Shown here piece after piece: positions 24,688 through 33,320 of a stretch of DNA of 42,035 nt (the stretch's first letter is position 1; every line of letters begins with the position of its first letter). The notes below the pieces were generated by a model, which was not told the DNA's origin, searched no databases, and saw only the letters and a list, made by a program, of their open reading frames with translations. The stretch is from Candidatus Helarchaeota archaeon (GTDB lineage: Archaea > Asgardarchaeota > Lokiarchaeia > Helarchaeales > HEL-GB-A): positions 1 through 42,035 of the forward strand of contig JAEOSY010000490.1 in NCBI GenBank assembly GCA_016840125.1, in the 5' to 3' direction. Made by a program: the position numbers and the translations under genes.

Positions 24688-26451
24688 TTAAAATTGGTAC
24701 TTTCTAATTTGTCCCTCAAGGAAAAGAGTCGTGGCTTTCAGGGGATTGACATGCAGGAAGCGAGGCGGATAGATTCGAATTTCACTGGCATTTTTTGTAG
24801 GAAGGTTACCTGGACAGTAGACCAACGCATTCCCTACCGTTAACCCAAGCAATTCTTTCTTCAGAGGGGTGGGAATACTAAGAGTATCGATATCAGCCTT
24901 TGATCCTCGGAACAGAACGAGAGTATTGGATTGCTCTACGACGTTAGGGTTCAGTTTCCGCAGGCTTTGCGACGCACAGATCATGGAAACCATATATTTG
25001 CGTCCCTCTGTCGCCAGGATCCTAAATTCTTCATCAACATGCTTAGTAAAAGTGGTCTCATGACCGCTCGTGCCATGGGGGTTTGCAATGAGTTCATGCG
25101 CCTCGTCGATGATAACAACACTCTGGCGTTTGAGGTAACTTTCAACTTTCCCCCGGTTGGCTGCTTGCGTTTTAAAACTAATGATTTTAGAGATCAGTTC
25201 AAAAAGCAATAGTGTTCGGAGTTCTTCATATCCCCTTATTCGCGGCAAATAAAAGAAGGCAATTTTTTTGCCCAGAATTTCTTTGATATCTGGTTGTGGC
25301 ACTCTATCAAAGATTTGGCGCACCTTGAAATTTGCTAACTCCCGTAATAAATTCTGTGCGGTTGGTTTACTCGCCATGATTTCGTGGGAACTATCCGCTA
25401 TTTTCCAGCAGTACTGATTTTTCCCCTCCTGCATTTTCTCAGTAATTCGGTTGTAGAATTGTTCGAAGTTAAAACTATCCACTTCCTTCATGAACACATT
25501 AAACAAGGCTTCGAGCACATTTTTTGCCTTCTTGGTGAGGTTCGGGAGGTACAGCGCGAGTTCTTCACCGGTTTTCACATTTTTCGATTCAATGCCGAAT
25601 TCTTTCCAGGGAAAAATTGTGAGAAACCCCTCCACGTTCACAAAAAAGGGTTTATAGAAACTCATATCTCGACTCATGAGCATATCTTCTAAGCCTTCGA
25701 GTTCTAAACCCAACTCATTTAACATGATTTTCGTGTCAATATCGAGCAATTCTTCTGGCATAGGTTTCATAATTTGGCAGAGATCCCCCTGTGTATCAAT
25801 AACAATGAGATTTGTCTGTTTTTCAGCGAGTTCTAAAATAAGATTTTTCAGCAATATACTTTTCCCTTGCCCCGTCAAACCCCCAATCGCCATATGTTTC
25901 GCAAGAAAAGAATCTTTAAGGATATATTTTACCGGTGTCTCTTGGATTCTCATCATGTCTCCATGATCATAGATAACTCCGAGAGTTATTCCTTCCGCGG
26001 GCGTTACCAAGCCATGGATTTCATGGATTTCTTCCGTTAGGGCTTCAAACACCGGGGCACCGGGAGTGGGAATTCCCTTGATTCGACGAATATCCCTGAG
26101 TGAAATCCCATGGGATTTCATGAACCTAACTTTCAACAATGCCATTCCTCTCGCCAGATCCTTTTTTGAGACCCGGTAATCTTCTACGACTCCTGAGAGA
26201 ACTTCATCTCCATCTTCTTTAAAAATGAGTAAAGTTTGGTCTAATTGTGGTGTATAATCTTCATTTTCACTCGGAATTGCAACAAATATATGATCCATCC
26301 CTTTAATAGGAGCTGTGACCGCTCCAATCGGAGTACGCCCCTCGAACCGCTCTGACTTTGACGTAAATTCACTCCTGTCAACCCACATCTTCAACTTTTT
26401 CAGAGCAATATTCATATACTCAATTATTTCGACATTCTCGGGATCTTCCAT
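24688..26451 (-). CDS. HerA-like (DUF87) ATPase
   Basis: A 587-residue ATPase of the HerA/FtsK superfamily. The N-terminal HAS-barrel-like region spans about 40-165, Walker A GLTGQGKS is at 191-198 and Walker B VVIIDE at 445-450, followed by AHE. Such proteins are hexameric DNA translocases or membrane-associated pumps. HerA proper is usually next to NurA and Mre11/Rad50, none of which is nearby, so this is a HerA-type paralogue whose DNA role is not shown. The gene is preceded on its strand by the repeated 40-bp element at 26516-26556. Confidence 0.9.
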   Translation of the reverse strand: MEDPENVEIIEYMNIALKKLKMWVDRSEFTSKSERFEGRTPIGAVTAPIKGMDHIFVAIPSENEDYTPQLDQTLLIFKEDGDEVLSGVVEDYRVSKKDLARGMALLKVRFMKSHGISLRDIRRIKGIPTPGAPVFEALTEEIHEIHGLVTPAEGITLGVIYDHGDMMRIQETPVKYILKDSFLAKHMAIGGLTGQGKSILLKNLILELAEKQTNLIVIDTQGDLCQIMKPMPEELLDIDTKIMLNELGLELEGLEDMLMSRDMSFYKPFFVNVEGFLTIFPWKEFGIESKNVKTGEELALYLPNLTKKAKNVLEALFNVFMKEVDSFNFEQFYNRITEKMQEGKNQYCWKIADSSHEIMASKPTAQNLLRELANFKVRQIFDRVPQPDIKEILGKKIAFFYLPRIRGYEELRTLLLFELISKIISFKTQAANRGKVESYLKRQSVVIIDEAHELIANPHGTSGHETTFTKHVDEEFRILATEGRKYMVSMICASQSLRKLNPNVVEQSNTLVLFRGSKADIDTLSIPTPLKKELLGLTVGNALVYCPGNLPTKNASEIRIYPPRFLHVNPLKATTLFLEGQIRKYQF

Positions 26452-26515
26452 TTTTAACCTACTCCAATTTAACCTAAATTTCTCATCTCACGTGAAAATT
26501 GGTAGTCGTTCTCAA

Positions 26516-26556
26516 ATTATTAAGGACATGGTACCTAATAATTAGATTGAGATAAA
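26516..26556 (-). promoter_or_regulatory. Repeated promoter/operator element, copy 1 (HerA side)
   Basis: About 41 bases similar to 27100-27140, containing GGTACC next to the dyad CTAAT-A-ATTAG. On the minus strand it lies about 65 bases before the HerA-like start, a suitable place for a promoter or a shared regulator site. Confidence 0.5.
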
Positions 26557-26815
26557 TTTTTACATTCCCCAACTCGATTATAATAAATGGGAAATTAGTC
26601 GTATCTTATCAGAGTGGGAAAATAAGTTCTTGTCCACTTATAAGAAGAATCCGTAACTCAGCGCCCCCAGAAGAACTGCTGGTAATCGGTTTTGAAGTAC
26701 TTGTTGATCAAGATCCTTGATCTGGAAGGCGGTCAAGGACCTGTTTAAGCGGATCGACGTGTTTATCAAATAAGAATTTTACCGAATTTCCTATTAAAAG
26801 AGTCCATCTCCGATT
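26557..26815. other. Non-coding stretch with small inverted repeats
   Basis: No convincing gene was found. The interval carries a perfect dyad GATCAAG/CTTGATC (26706-26722) and GGTC/GACC (26731-26741). Short peptide-like reading frames ending near 26772 (KRIDVFIK) need a frameshift to connect and may be a remnant of an old insertion. Confidence 0.4.
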
Positions 26816-27024
26816 TCATGAGTTTTTTCGATGTTTTATCCGATACCCGACTAGCACCACTGCAAGAATTAGCTCTACGATTAGAATCAACACTGCATAA
26901 GGGTAAATCCAAGGGTCCCAAATAATAATAACCACAAATGTTAATATTTGGCACATGATGAAAGCAATGAAAATGAGTAATCCGACTCTATCCCGTTTTT
27001 TCTCTACTTTTTTCTCCCTCCAAC
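26816..27024 (-). pseudogene. Small two-TM protein gene with a one-base frameshift
   Basis: From ATG 27022-27024 the frame runs M-L-E-G-E-K and then hits a stop. Removing one base of the A6 run (minus strand; T6 at 27006-27011) continues into a clean 68-residue protein: VEKKRDRVGLLIF..., two hydrophobic helices separated by WDPWIYPY, and a basic RIKHRKNS tail ending at TGA 26816-26818. A longer frame at 26766-26954 is a shadow. The upstream repeated element and natural composition suggest the gene is or was functional, so a homopolymer sequence error is as likely as decay. Confidence 0.6.
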
Positions 27025-27099
27025 ATTTATGAATCGATTAAGTAGGTTATTAAATATAAACCCATATTTCAGCGCATAATTATTTTTTCATATACAAAT

Positions 27100-27140
27100 T
27101 ATTAGGGAGTTGGTACCTAAAAATTAGATTAAGGTAAATA
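27100..27140 (-). promoter_or_regulatory. Repeated promoter/operator element, copy 2 (small membrane gene side)
   Basis: Close copy of 26516-26556, sharing TGGTACCTAA-AATTAGATT and the following GTAAAT/ATAAAT. It lies about 76 bases upstream of the small two-TM gene on the minus strand, the same relation as copy 1 has to the HerA-like gene. The dyad here is CTAA-AAA-TTAG. Confidence 0.5.
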
Positions 27141-27237
27141 GCTGATTTAGAAATAAAACCACCGTGTCCTTAACCCTGAAATTTGTTATAAAAGTCCATC
27201 TTTAAGATATCAATAGACTTCTATGCCAATTCTCTTT

Positions 27238-27284
27238 CTACCCGTACGCGAGTAGACCCGCCCTAAGGTTATCAGGCGGTACGC
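27238..27284 (-). ncRNA. Possible guide-RNA (omega/reRNA) region at the tnpB 3' end
   Basis: Two inverted repeats overlap the end of tnpB: CTAC...GTAG with an inner CG/CG stem (27238-27255), and CCGCC...GGCGG (about 27258-27279). In TnpB systems the guide RNA comes from the 3' end of tnpB and runs into the flank. These hairpins are in the right place, but the RNA itself is only inferred. Confidence 0.25.
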
Positions 27285-28704
27285 CCAGTGATGGGTTCCA
27301 GCCATCCAGCGCGGTATTGAGAGCACCCAAGAGATTTCTCTTGAGGTTGGTCGCTGGGTCTGGAGACCGGAAGGGAGTTACCCCGTAGTGCTTGAAGAGG
27401 TCGTAGAGTTGCGCCCACTTATAGTAGGGACTGCTCGGTTTCAAACGAGGTTTTAAAACGCCCCCGACTTGTGCGAGCACCCGCTTATAGCAGGCTGGAA
27501 GGGGTTCCGCGAACCCTACACCTCTTCGAGCTATCACGTAACTCGCTAGGACATGCCCAGAGAGATTATATGACCGTGAATATTTCAATGCCCCGATGAT
27601 AGAGGTATATGCCGGATGCACCTTGCGCACCGCGATCCCGTGGCGGATGCATTTACGCTCCAGCAGGGGGAGCATTGAAGTTTTTAATTGATTAACTTTC
27701 CGATTGCGTTTCTTATTATAGGAGAAGGATTGATTGAAGGATAAATCTTCAATAATTAACCCTTTTCCCTTGTTCAGACAGTAATTAATCACTTTATCGA
27801 GCTTGAAGCTTGCGTAATCGTCCCGCCGCCCTTTGCGGTAGGAATGGAGATTACGAAATGTAATAGTTTGATAGCTTAAAAACTTCCCTTCGCCGTCTAC
27901 ATTCACCAAGGCGAGGCAGTCATGGTTGAAGTCCAACCCAATCGCCCCGTTCGTAAAGCAATACTGGATCTTCGGGACTGGCATGTCGTACGATATATGG
28001 GCATAGTAACGCAATTCGCGCCTCACGAGTTTGCGTTTCACGACGACCGTGTATTTGTCCATCTGCAGAATTGCTTGTAATTTACATGCTTGTCGTTTAT
28101 TCATGGAGAAGGGGATGAGAAACCATTTCTTTCCCTTTTCTTTACTGAAGGTCCTGACTTTCAGGTGTTCCGTGGGCAGAACTTTCAAGTTAAGGTTCTT
28201 CATCCCATTTTGCACCTTCCCAATACAGCTGAAGGACGCATCGCGCTGGATCCTAAATGCATCCCGTGAGACCTTCTTCCGAATCCGTTCACGAAACAGG
28301 GATTTCGTCCCAAATACAAGGGGTCTCAATTTTAAATTCCTCATCCTAGATTCTAATGAGGACAAACGCGCGTACAACCCTCGCAACCTTCGATCTTTCG
28401 GATCTTCTTCTTTGGTTCGGTTAATCTTCCCCGTGACGACTTCAATTTTCTGCTTCAAATATTTTCCTTGTTTCTTCAACCATGTTTCCTGCTGCTGCAG
28501 CTTCGTCTTGTTTTCTATTAGAATGGTATTAACATAGGGATTATTGTGGCATGTGTGCATCAATTTCTGCTGAATTTGAAGATCGCCCTTGAAGAGGAGT
28601 TGGTACCCCTTGCGCTTCACCCGATTATAAATGGTGAAAATTTCATTGAGCTTCTGTACTTGGGCTGCTGAGGGGTGCAGACGAAAAATGGTGGTGGTGA
28701 GCAT
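27238..28704 (-). CDS. tnpB: TnpB-related transposon protein (IS200/IS605 type)
   Basis: A 488-residue protein of the TnpB/OrfB group. The N-terminal part is basic and helical (coiled coil about 60-125). The RuvC-like core shows motif I IGLDFNHD (Asp258) and motif II LIIEDLSF (Glu319). At the motif III position the protein reads LSGHVLASYVIARR, with His384 where canonical TnpB has an Asp, and the usual C-x-x-C zinc finger is absent. Both traits suggest the TnpB-related accessory subfamily rather than a canonical RNA-guided nuclease. No tnpA is nearby, so any element is non-autonomous. GC-rich hairpins overlap its 3' end. Confidence 0.88.
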   Translation of the reverse strand: MLTTTIFRLHPSAAQVQKLNEIFTIYNRVKRKGYQLLFKGDLQIQQKLMHTCHNNPYVNTILIENKTKLQQQETWLKKQGKYLKQKIEVVTGKINRTKEEDPKDRRLRGLYARLSSLESRMRNLKLRPLVFGTKSLFRERIRKKVSRDAFRIQRDASFSCIGKVQNGMKNLNLKVLPTEHLKVRTFSKEKGKKWFLIPFSMNKRQACKLQAILQMDKYTVVVKRKLVRRELRYYAHISYDMPVPKIQYCFTNGAIGLDFNHDCLALVNVDGEGKFLSYQTITFRNLHSYRKGRRDDYASFKLDKVINYCLNKGKGLIIEDLSFNQSFSYNKKRNRKVNQLKTSMLPLLERKCIRHGIAVRKVHPAYTSIIGALKYSRSYNLSGHVLASYVIARRGVGFAEPLPACYKRVLAQVGGVLKPRLKPSSPYYKWAQLYDLFKHYGVTPFRSPDPATNLKRNLLGALNTALDGWNPSLGVPPDNLRAGLLAYG

Positions 28705-28803
28705 GGGGATGGATCCAGTTGGTTTTATGAAATAACCACTTGTAGAGAAGTAAACCCGTCCATTCTATTTAAATCCATGTATGGCGTTTGCGCATTTCCC
28801 CCC

Positions 28804-29022
28804 TCACCCCCATGAATGTTCGTTTAAACTACGAAAATATGGGATTTTGGAGTTTAAGCTGATGCTTCTAGAGTTTAAAAGTACATTATAGATCTCAACA
28901 AAAGTGGTCGCGAAGGAAGGTGTTATGGTGATATCCTCTCCTTCGATTTGAATGATACCTATCTTGGATAACACGCCAAGACAAAGAGCAAAATCCTTCC
29001 TTTCCCGGTCAGTCCCACTCAC
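28804..29022 (-). CDS. Small uncharacterised protein, possibly winged-helix
   Basis: A 72-residue frame with GTG start at 29020-29022, preceded at good spacing by GGGTGA on the minus strand and by a TATA-like TTTATTTAAA about 25 bases further upstream. The sequence (DRERKDFALCLGVLSKIGIIQ, then an ITITPSF beta-turn) looks like a short helix-turn-helix with wing. It ends next to the tnpB upstream region, so its last ~20 residues could be altered by insertion. No family is recognised. Confidence 0.5.
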   Translation of the reverse strand: MSGTDRERKDFALCLGVLSKIGIIQIEGEDITITPSFATTFVEIYNVLLNSRSISLNSKIPYFRSLNEHSWG

Positions 29023-29083
29023 AGCATCACCCTACGTGGTTCCATTTTTAAATAAACTCCGTCCTCTAATATAAACTTACCCC

Positions 29084-29242
29084 CTACTGGCTCTTATTCA
29101 CGTAGTCCAACGCGCCCGTATGGATCCGATGGGCATCTTCCAAGGAGATTCCGAGTTCCACTCGGAATCTTGAAGCCACCAAAAAATCGCACCCTTCTTG
29201 GTATGGAAAAGTAAAAACGCTGTCCCCCCTAAAACCTATCAT
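29084..29242 (-). CDS. Small 52-residue protein
   Basis: From ATG 29240-29242 to TAG 29084-29086 the frame encodes MIGFRGDSVFTFPYQEG, then CDFLVASRFRVELGISLEDA and a helical end with HTGALDYVNKSQ. The alternation of hydrophobic and charged residues is typical of a folded protein. It is too short for usual ORF cut-offs. It could form a two-gene unit with the 72-residue gene 61 bases downstream. A strong inverted repeat lies inside it. No function can be assigned. Confidence 0.5.
   Translation of the reverse strand: MIGFRGDSVFTFPYQEGCDFLVASRFRVELGISLEDAHRIHTGALDYVNKSQ
29146..29170. repeat. Perfect 11-bp inverted repeat
   Basis: AGATTCCGAGT (29146-29156) and ACTCGGAATCT (29160-29170) are exact reverse complements separated by TCC. 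It lies inside the 52-residue frame and would form a very stable hairpin in either strand's RNA. It may be a protein-binding dyad or simply codon-constrained. Confidence 0.6.
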
Positions 29243-29322
29243 ATTTTTATGTGAGAATTTTCAATAGTGTAGTAAGATTTTCGGAATTCTTCAATAAATT
29301 AATTCTAGGAGCCTGAAGGACC

Positions 29323-31728
29323 ATGCAAAGAAAATCGTTGATATTATCTGAAACTATTTTTATCACTTTACTGATAATTAGTTTGATTGGATCTATCCTC
29401 GTCATTCCATTGATACAAAATATAACAACGACAAACCTCGAGAAGAAAATTACCATACCAGAATGGACTGTTATGGTGTATCTTGATGCGGACAACAACC
29501 TAGACAGCTATGGCGTGGATGATGTGAATGAAATGGAAACGGGTTACATCACAGGGACGAGTGTAGATGTTATCTGTATGATTGATCGATATTATACTGG
29601 GGCGAAAACCTACCACATTGGGTACGATTCATCCCCCAGTACAATCACTTCCACAATTCTCACCACGGGATTCCCCTCGGAACCGAATATGGGGAGTAAA
29701 GCGACGCTGAAAAACTTTATCACGTATTGCTTTACCAACTTCCCCGCCCAGAAGTATGTTCTCACATTATGGGATCATGGGGGAGGTATCTTCGGGATCT
29801 GCTGGGATGATCACAGCGGGGACGATAGACTGACCTTCGATGAGGTCGATGAAGCCATCACGGAAGCCTGCACTGCCGCGGGCGAGACCATTGAAATCCT
29901 GGGGCTCGATGCATGTTTGATGGGGATGCTTGAAATAGATTATGAAATGCGGGAGTATGTGGACTATATCGTTGCGAGTGAAGAGACGATTCCGGGGGAT
30001 GGGTACCCTTACAATACGATGATTAACAGCCTCTGTGCGAATCCAACCCAATCCGCGTCCACCTACGCCCAAGATATGGTCAACGACTATTACAATAGCT
30101 ACAGTTCTGGCACAGATCTAACGCTTTCAGCTGTGGATGTTACGTCCACTTCGATTAATGATCTGATGGGGGCGTTCAATCTATTTACTGCCGCCGCCAT
30201 TGACCAAATTAATACTTATAGCCAAACAAGCGCCCTGGCGAGTGCTCGGGCGGCCACTCAGGAATTCTACTACGATATTTTTGTGGATCTATATGATTTT
30301 GCGAAGGAAGCCAAAGCGCGTATTTCTCACACCTACTTTGATCATACGTGTGATTTGTTGATGAACAATATTAGTAGTGCGGTTCTCCTCTCAAGACAAA
30401 AAAACAATCCCCATGCCTATGGGATCGCGATCTACTTCCCAGACAATCCTGGTGACTACGATAGTGGGTATTCATCGGTCATCGATCTAGGTCAGGAGAC
30501 TGATTGGGATACATTCCTGACAACCTTCTATTTTGGTCCAAGCTACTCATTAGGACTCACTAACTACGAGTTTGATGATGACCTCCCCGGAAATGATAAC
30601 GATACAATTGTAGATCAGGGCGAAACTATCAATGTTTCAGTCACTCTCAAAAACACGGGTTCCGAGGTAGCGTCAGCGGTGAATGGGACCTTAACATGCA
30701 CAGATGGAAACATCACGATCTTGGTTGATTTTCAAAACTACGGGACTATCACTGCTGGCTCGAGTACAACATTAGATTTTCAGTTCAATGTGAGCCTCAC
30801 CGCCCCCAATGATCTTGTTGTTATGTTTGACTTGATGGTAGATGCGACTTTTTCATCCCCCTACTCCAAAGTCTTCAATTTTCAATTAGTCATTAATGCT
30901 TCTCAGTTTGCCGGTGGGGGTGACAGCTTCGCGAACGCCATTCTGATAGTGCCTGGAACCTATGATAGTTCTATGCCGGGGCCGGACCCAACAGATTCGA
31001 GCGAATGGTTTAAGTTTTTAGTAACATCGGGAGAACAAATTGACATTTCCATTGACAATGGGGTTCCTGGGAGTGATTTTGACGCGTATATTTATGATCC
31101 CTCGGGAACTCTTATGGCGTATGCTTGGGGAATTTCCTACCCCGATACATGCACCCACACTGCCCTAACAAGTGGATATTATCGCCTTCGCATCAACCCC
31201 TACAGCGGATCTGGCGCTTACACCTTCACGCTTGATATCCCAAGCACCCCTGAACCCACTTCGGAAGATGGGTTCTCCTTTGCCACTGCGATCACCCTTA
31301 CTCAGGAATCCAACTCTATACAAGGAACTTTACCTAGCGCAGGACCTGATGGGCGGCTGTATTATCGGATTTATGTTTCCATCAATGAATATGTTGTGGC
31401 TACACTTAACGGAGATAGTGACCTACATGATTTCGATTTACATCTTTATGACCAGATGCAAAGCCTGATTGATTCTAGTACTCTAACGCGATATCCTGAA
31501 CGGGTTTCGGGTGCCCCCGCAGATCCCGGCATGGGATATGTTTACATCGTGGTGACGCCCTTTAGCGGGAGTGGAAGCTTTGACCTGACTGTTGAGATAA
31601 AGAATATTACTGACGTTATCGGATCTGAAACCATAACGGCAATTTCCCTCATGTTAGCGATTGTAATCGTCACGGGTTTTTTCATAATCAAGAAAAGACA
31701 CTCCAATCCTCTTTTTTTAAATATATAG
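29323..31728 (+). CDS. Clostripain-like (C11) secreted protease 2
   Basis: An 801-residue exported protein with signal peptide at about 9-31. The C11 catalytic dyad is His152 (LWDHGGG) and Cys198 (GLDACLMG). The CARDB-like domain spans about 405-510, PPC-like domains about 545-635 and 650-755, and a C-terminal membrane helix about 762-783. An AGGAGCCTGAAGG sequence just upstream of ATG 29323 is a good ribosome site. It is close to protease 3 along its whole length (shared VYLDADNNLDSYGVDD and TTGFPSEPNMG), indicating a fairly recent duplication. It is probably anchored on the outer membrane face and cleaves proteins at basic residues. Confidence 0.92.
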   Translation: MQRKSLILSETIFITLLIISLIGSILVIPLIQNITTTNLEKKITIPEWTVMVYLDADNNLDSYGVDDVNEMETGYITGTSVDVICMIDRYYTGAKTYHIGYDSSPSTITSTILTTGFPSEPNMGSKATLKNFITYCFTNFPAQKYVLTLWDHGGGIFGICWDDHSGDDRLTFDEVDEAITEACTAAGETIEILGLDACLMGMLEIDYEMREYVDYIVASEETIPGDGYPYNTMINSLCANPTQSASTYAQDMVNDYYNSYSSGTDLTLSAVDVTSTSINDLMGAFNLFTAAAIDQINTYSQTSALASARAATQEFYYDIFVDLYDFAKEAKARISHTYFDHTCDLLMNNISSAVLLSRQKNNPHAYGIAIYFPDNPGDYDSGYSSVIDLGQETDWDTFLTTFYFGPSYSLGLTNYEFDDDLPGNDNDTIVDQGETINVSVTLKNTGSEVASAVNGTLTCTDGNITILVDFQNYGTITAGSSTTLDFQFNVSLTAPNDLVVMFDLMVDATFSSPYSKVFNFQLVINASQFAGGGDSFANAILIVPGTYDSSMPGPDPTDSSEWFKFLVTSGEQIDISIDNGVPGSDFDAYIYDPSGTLMAYAWGISYPDTCTHTALTSGYYRLRINPYSGSGAYTFTLDIPSTPEPTSEDGFSFATAITLTQESNSIQGTLPSAGPDGRLYYRIYVSINEYVVATLNGDSDLHDFDLHLYDQMQSLIDSSTLTRYPERVSGAPADPGMGYVYIVVTPFSGSGSFDLTVEIKNITDVIGSETITAISLMLAIVIVTGFFIIKKRHSNPLFLNI

Positions 31729-31875
31729 ATAAAATATTCTTTCATTAATCCAGCCTCTTCTTATTTTTGTTTGATAAATTTGATCAAATTCATAGGATCC
31801 TTACTTGAAAAGCTTCAAATAGCAGAAGGTGCAAAGGTCTCGTACTAAACCTAAACGAAAAGGTATGAGATAAAA

Positions 31876-32343
31876 ATGACAAAAAAAGATAAATACGGAG
31901 AACGGATTAATCCACGAATCTATATTGGTAGCAAAATTGTGGGATATCTTTTTCTTGCACTTGCATTAATCTTGCTAATTCAGGCGATTATAAGTATTCT
32001 CACTGTTTATGGTGTCCTCCAAGTTTCTGGCTTTGCTCCCCTAATGGGTGGTCCTAGTTATATCGTAGATGCCTTCAAAGGCTTCTTCTTGATTTCAGCG
32101 CTCACAACAATTGCCTTTGGTGGTATAGGTGTGGTTTGCACTGTGGGTATCCTTCAGGAGCAGGAATGGGCTGCGGGAATTAGTTTAATTCTCATGGGTT
32201 TGATATCCTTTACAATGGTTATGCATCTTGTGATCAACCCTGGCGTTTTTGGTGCCTTAAATCTGGTTCTAGAAATCATCGCATTTGGCATCGCGCTCTT
32301 GAGTAGTGTTTATATTATAAAGCATTTCAAACGGTTTGATTAA
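31876..32343 (+). CDS. Four-TM membrane protein
   Basis: A 155-residue protein with a short basic N-terminus (MTKKDKYGERINPR) and four hydrophobic helices. No motif assigns a function. Its stop is two bases before the next gene, and that gene overlaps protease 3, so it probably heads a three-gene surface operon. Confidence 0.78.
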   Translation: MTKKDKYGERINPRIYIGSKIVGYLFLALALILLIQAIISILTVYGVLQVSGFAPLMGGPSYIVDAFKGFFLISALTTIAFGGIGVVCTVGILQEQEWAAGISLILMGLISFTMVMHLVINPGVFGALNLVLEIIAFGIALLSSVYIIKHFKRFD

Positions 32344-32345
32344 GG

Positions 32346-33320
32346 ATGGTATCTATCTTGAAAAAAAGAATCCTATTAATTTTCACCGCCTTAATGTTCA
32401 TCGCGCTAATACTTGTTCCGCCTCCAAGCCACGGTGCTGCAGTAGACGTCATTTATTATGACGACGGGAATCCCGATTATTACCAATCCTTCGCGACTGA
32501 CGACTCCGTTGCAGTTTATTTCACGAAACCAGCCGATGTTTTCAAGGTCAGCGGAATGGTTATGTTCTGCAATTCAACTGATGTCGAGAATCTCAGCGTC
32601 TGGGTATTAAATGCCCAACGAGATGTAATCGCCGGTCCGATTGCACCCTTTTTAGATCTTGGACTTCTCCCGCCCGAACTTACAGTCGACTTTGGGGATC
32701 AAGGACCTATTTTCACTTCAAGCAATGCTTCGAATTTCTATATAGTCCTGCAATGGAATGCGACACCGCACGTCGGAATTGGTATCGACACGACAACAAC
32801 CTCTGGGCGCAGTTATACCAATATAAGCGGGTCCTGGCAACAATTTTCTGGCGGGAATATCATGATCCGAGCTAAGATCGAAGATATCACCGGACCGTCT
32901 TTCGACCATGTGCCCTTTGAGTCCGCGATCCAAGGAAATGATCTCTATATAAGCGTCGAAGTCAGTGATGAATTTGGGGTTGGAGCTGTTACCCTCGCAT
33001 TTCGCGAGATCGTGACCAACTGGTCCTTTGATCAAATCAGTCTGCAACTCGCCTCTGGAACACCCCAACAGGGGATCTGGTATGGCGCCATACCTGCCGA
33101 GAATGTAACCTCCAACGGGTTGGAGTACTACATTTGGGCTAGTGATGAGACCGGTAACCAAAAATACTATGGCAACGCCACTACACCATTCGCTGTGACC
33201 ACTTTCGAACTCATAGTAATACCACCATACATTACCATTGTCATTATCTGTATCATAGGCATTGTTGCAGTTGTACTTTACATCTATCTTCCCGAGTATA
33301 AGGGAGTTGAAAAGGAATGA
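32346..33320 (+). CDS. Exported type-I membrane protein with beta domains
   Basis: A 324-residue protein with signal peptide (about 8-31, ending SHGAA), an extracellular part of about 260 residues with several N-x-S/T sequons, and one C-terminal membrane helix (about 292-314) with a short acidic tail. The ectodomain appears to hold a beta-sandwich followed by an Ig/fibronectin-like unit (GLEYYIWASDETGN is typical of bacterial Ig-like folds). It overlaps the protease 3 start by four bases (ATGA), so translation is coupled. It may be a partner or substrate-binding subunit of the protease; this is inferred. Confidence 0.8.
   Translation: MVSILKKRILLIFTALMFIALILVPPPSHGAAVDVIYYDDGNPDYYQSFATDDSVAVYFTKPADVFKVSGMVMFCNSTDVENLSVWVLNAQRDVIAGPIAPFLDLGLLPPELTVDFGDQGPIFTSSNASNFYIVLQWNATPHVGIGIDTTTTSGRSYTNISGSWQQFSGGNIMIRAKIEDITGPSFDHVPFESAIQGNDLYISVEVSDEFGVGAVTLAFREIVTNWSFDQISLQLASGTPQQGIWYGAIPAENVTSNGLEYYIWASDETGNQKYYGNATTPFAVTTFELIVIPPYITIVIICIIGIVAVVLYIYLPEYKGVEKE

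Noticed and set aside
26766..26954. 62-residue minus-strand frame
   Set aside because: The neighbouring frame encodes a clear two-TM protein and this one has random composition.
28788..28800. TTTGCGCATTTC near tnpB identical to part of the RHH operator region
   Set aside because: A shared 12-mer is expected by chance many times in 42 kb; no palindrome context supports it.
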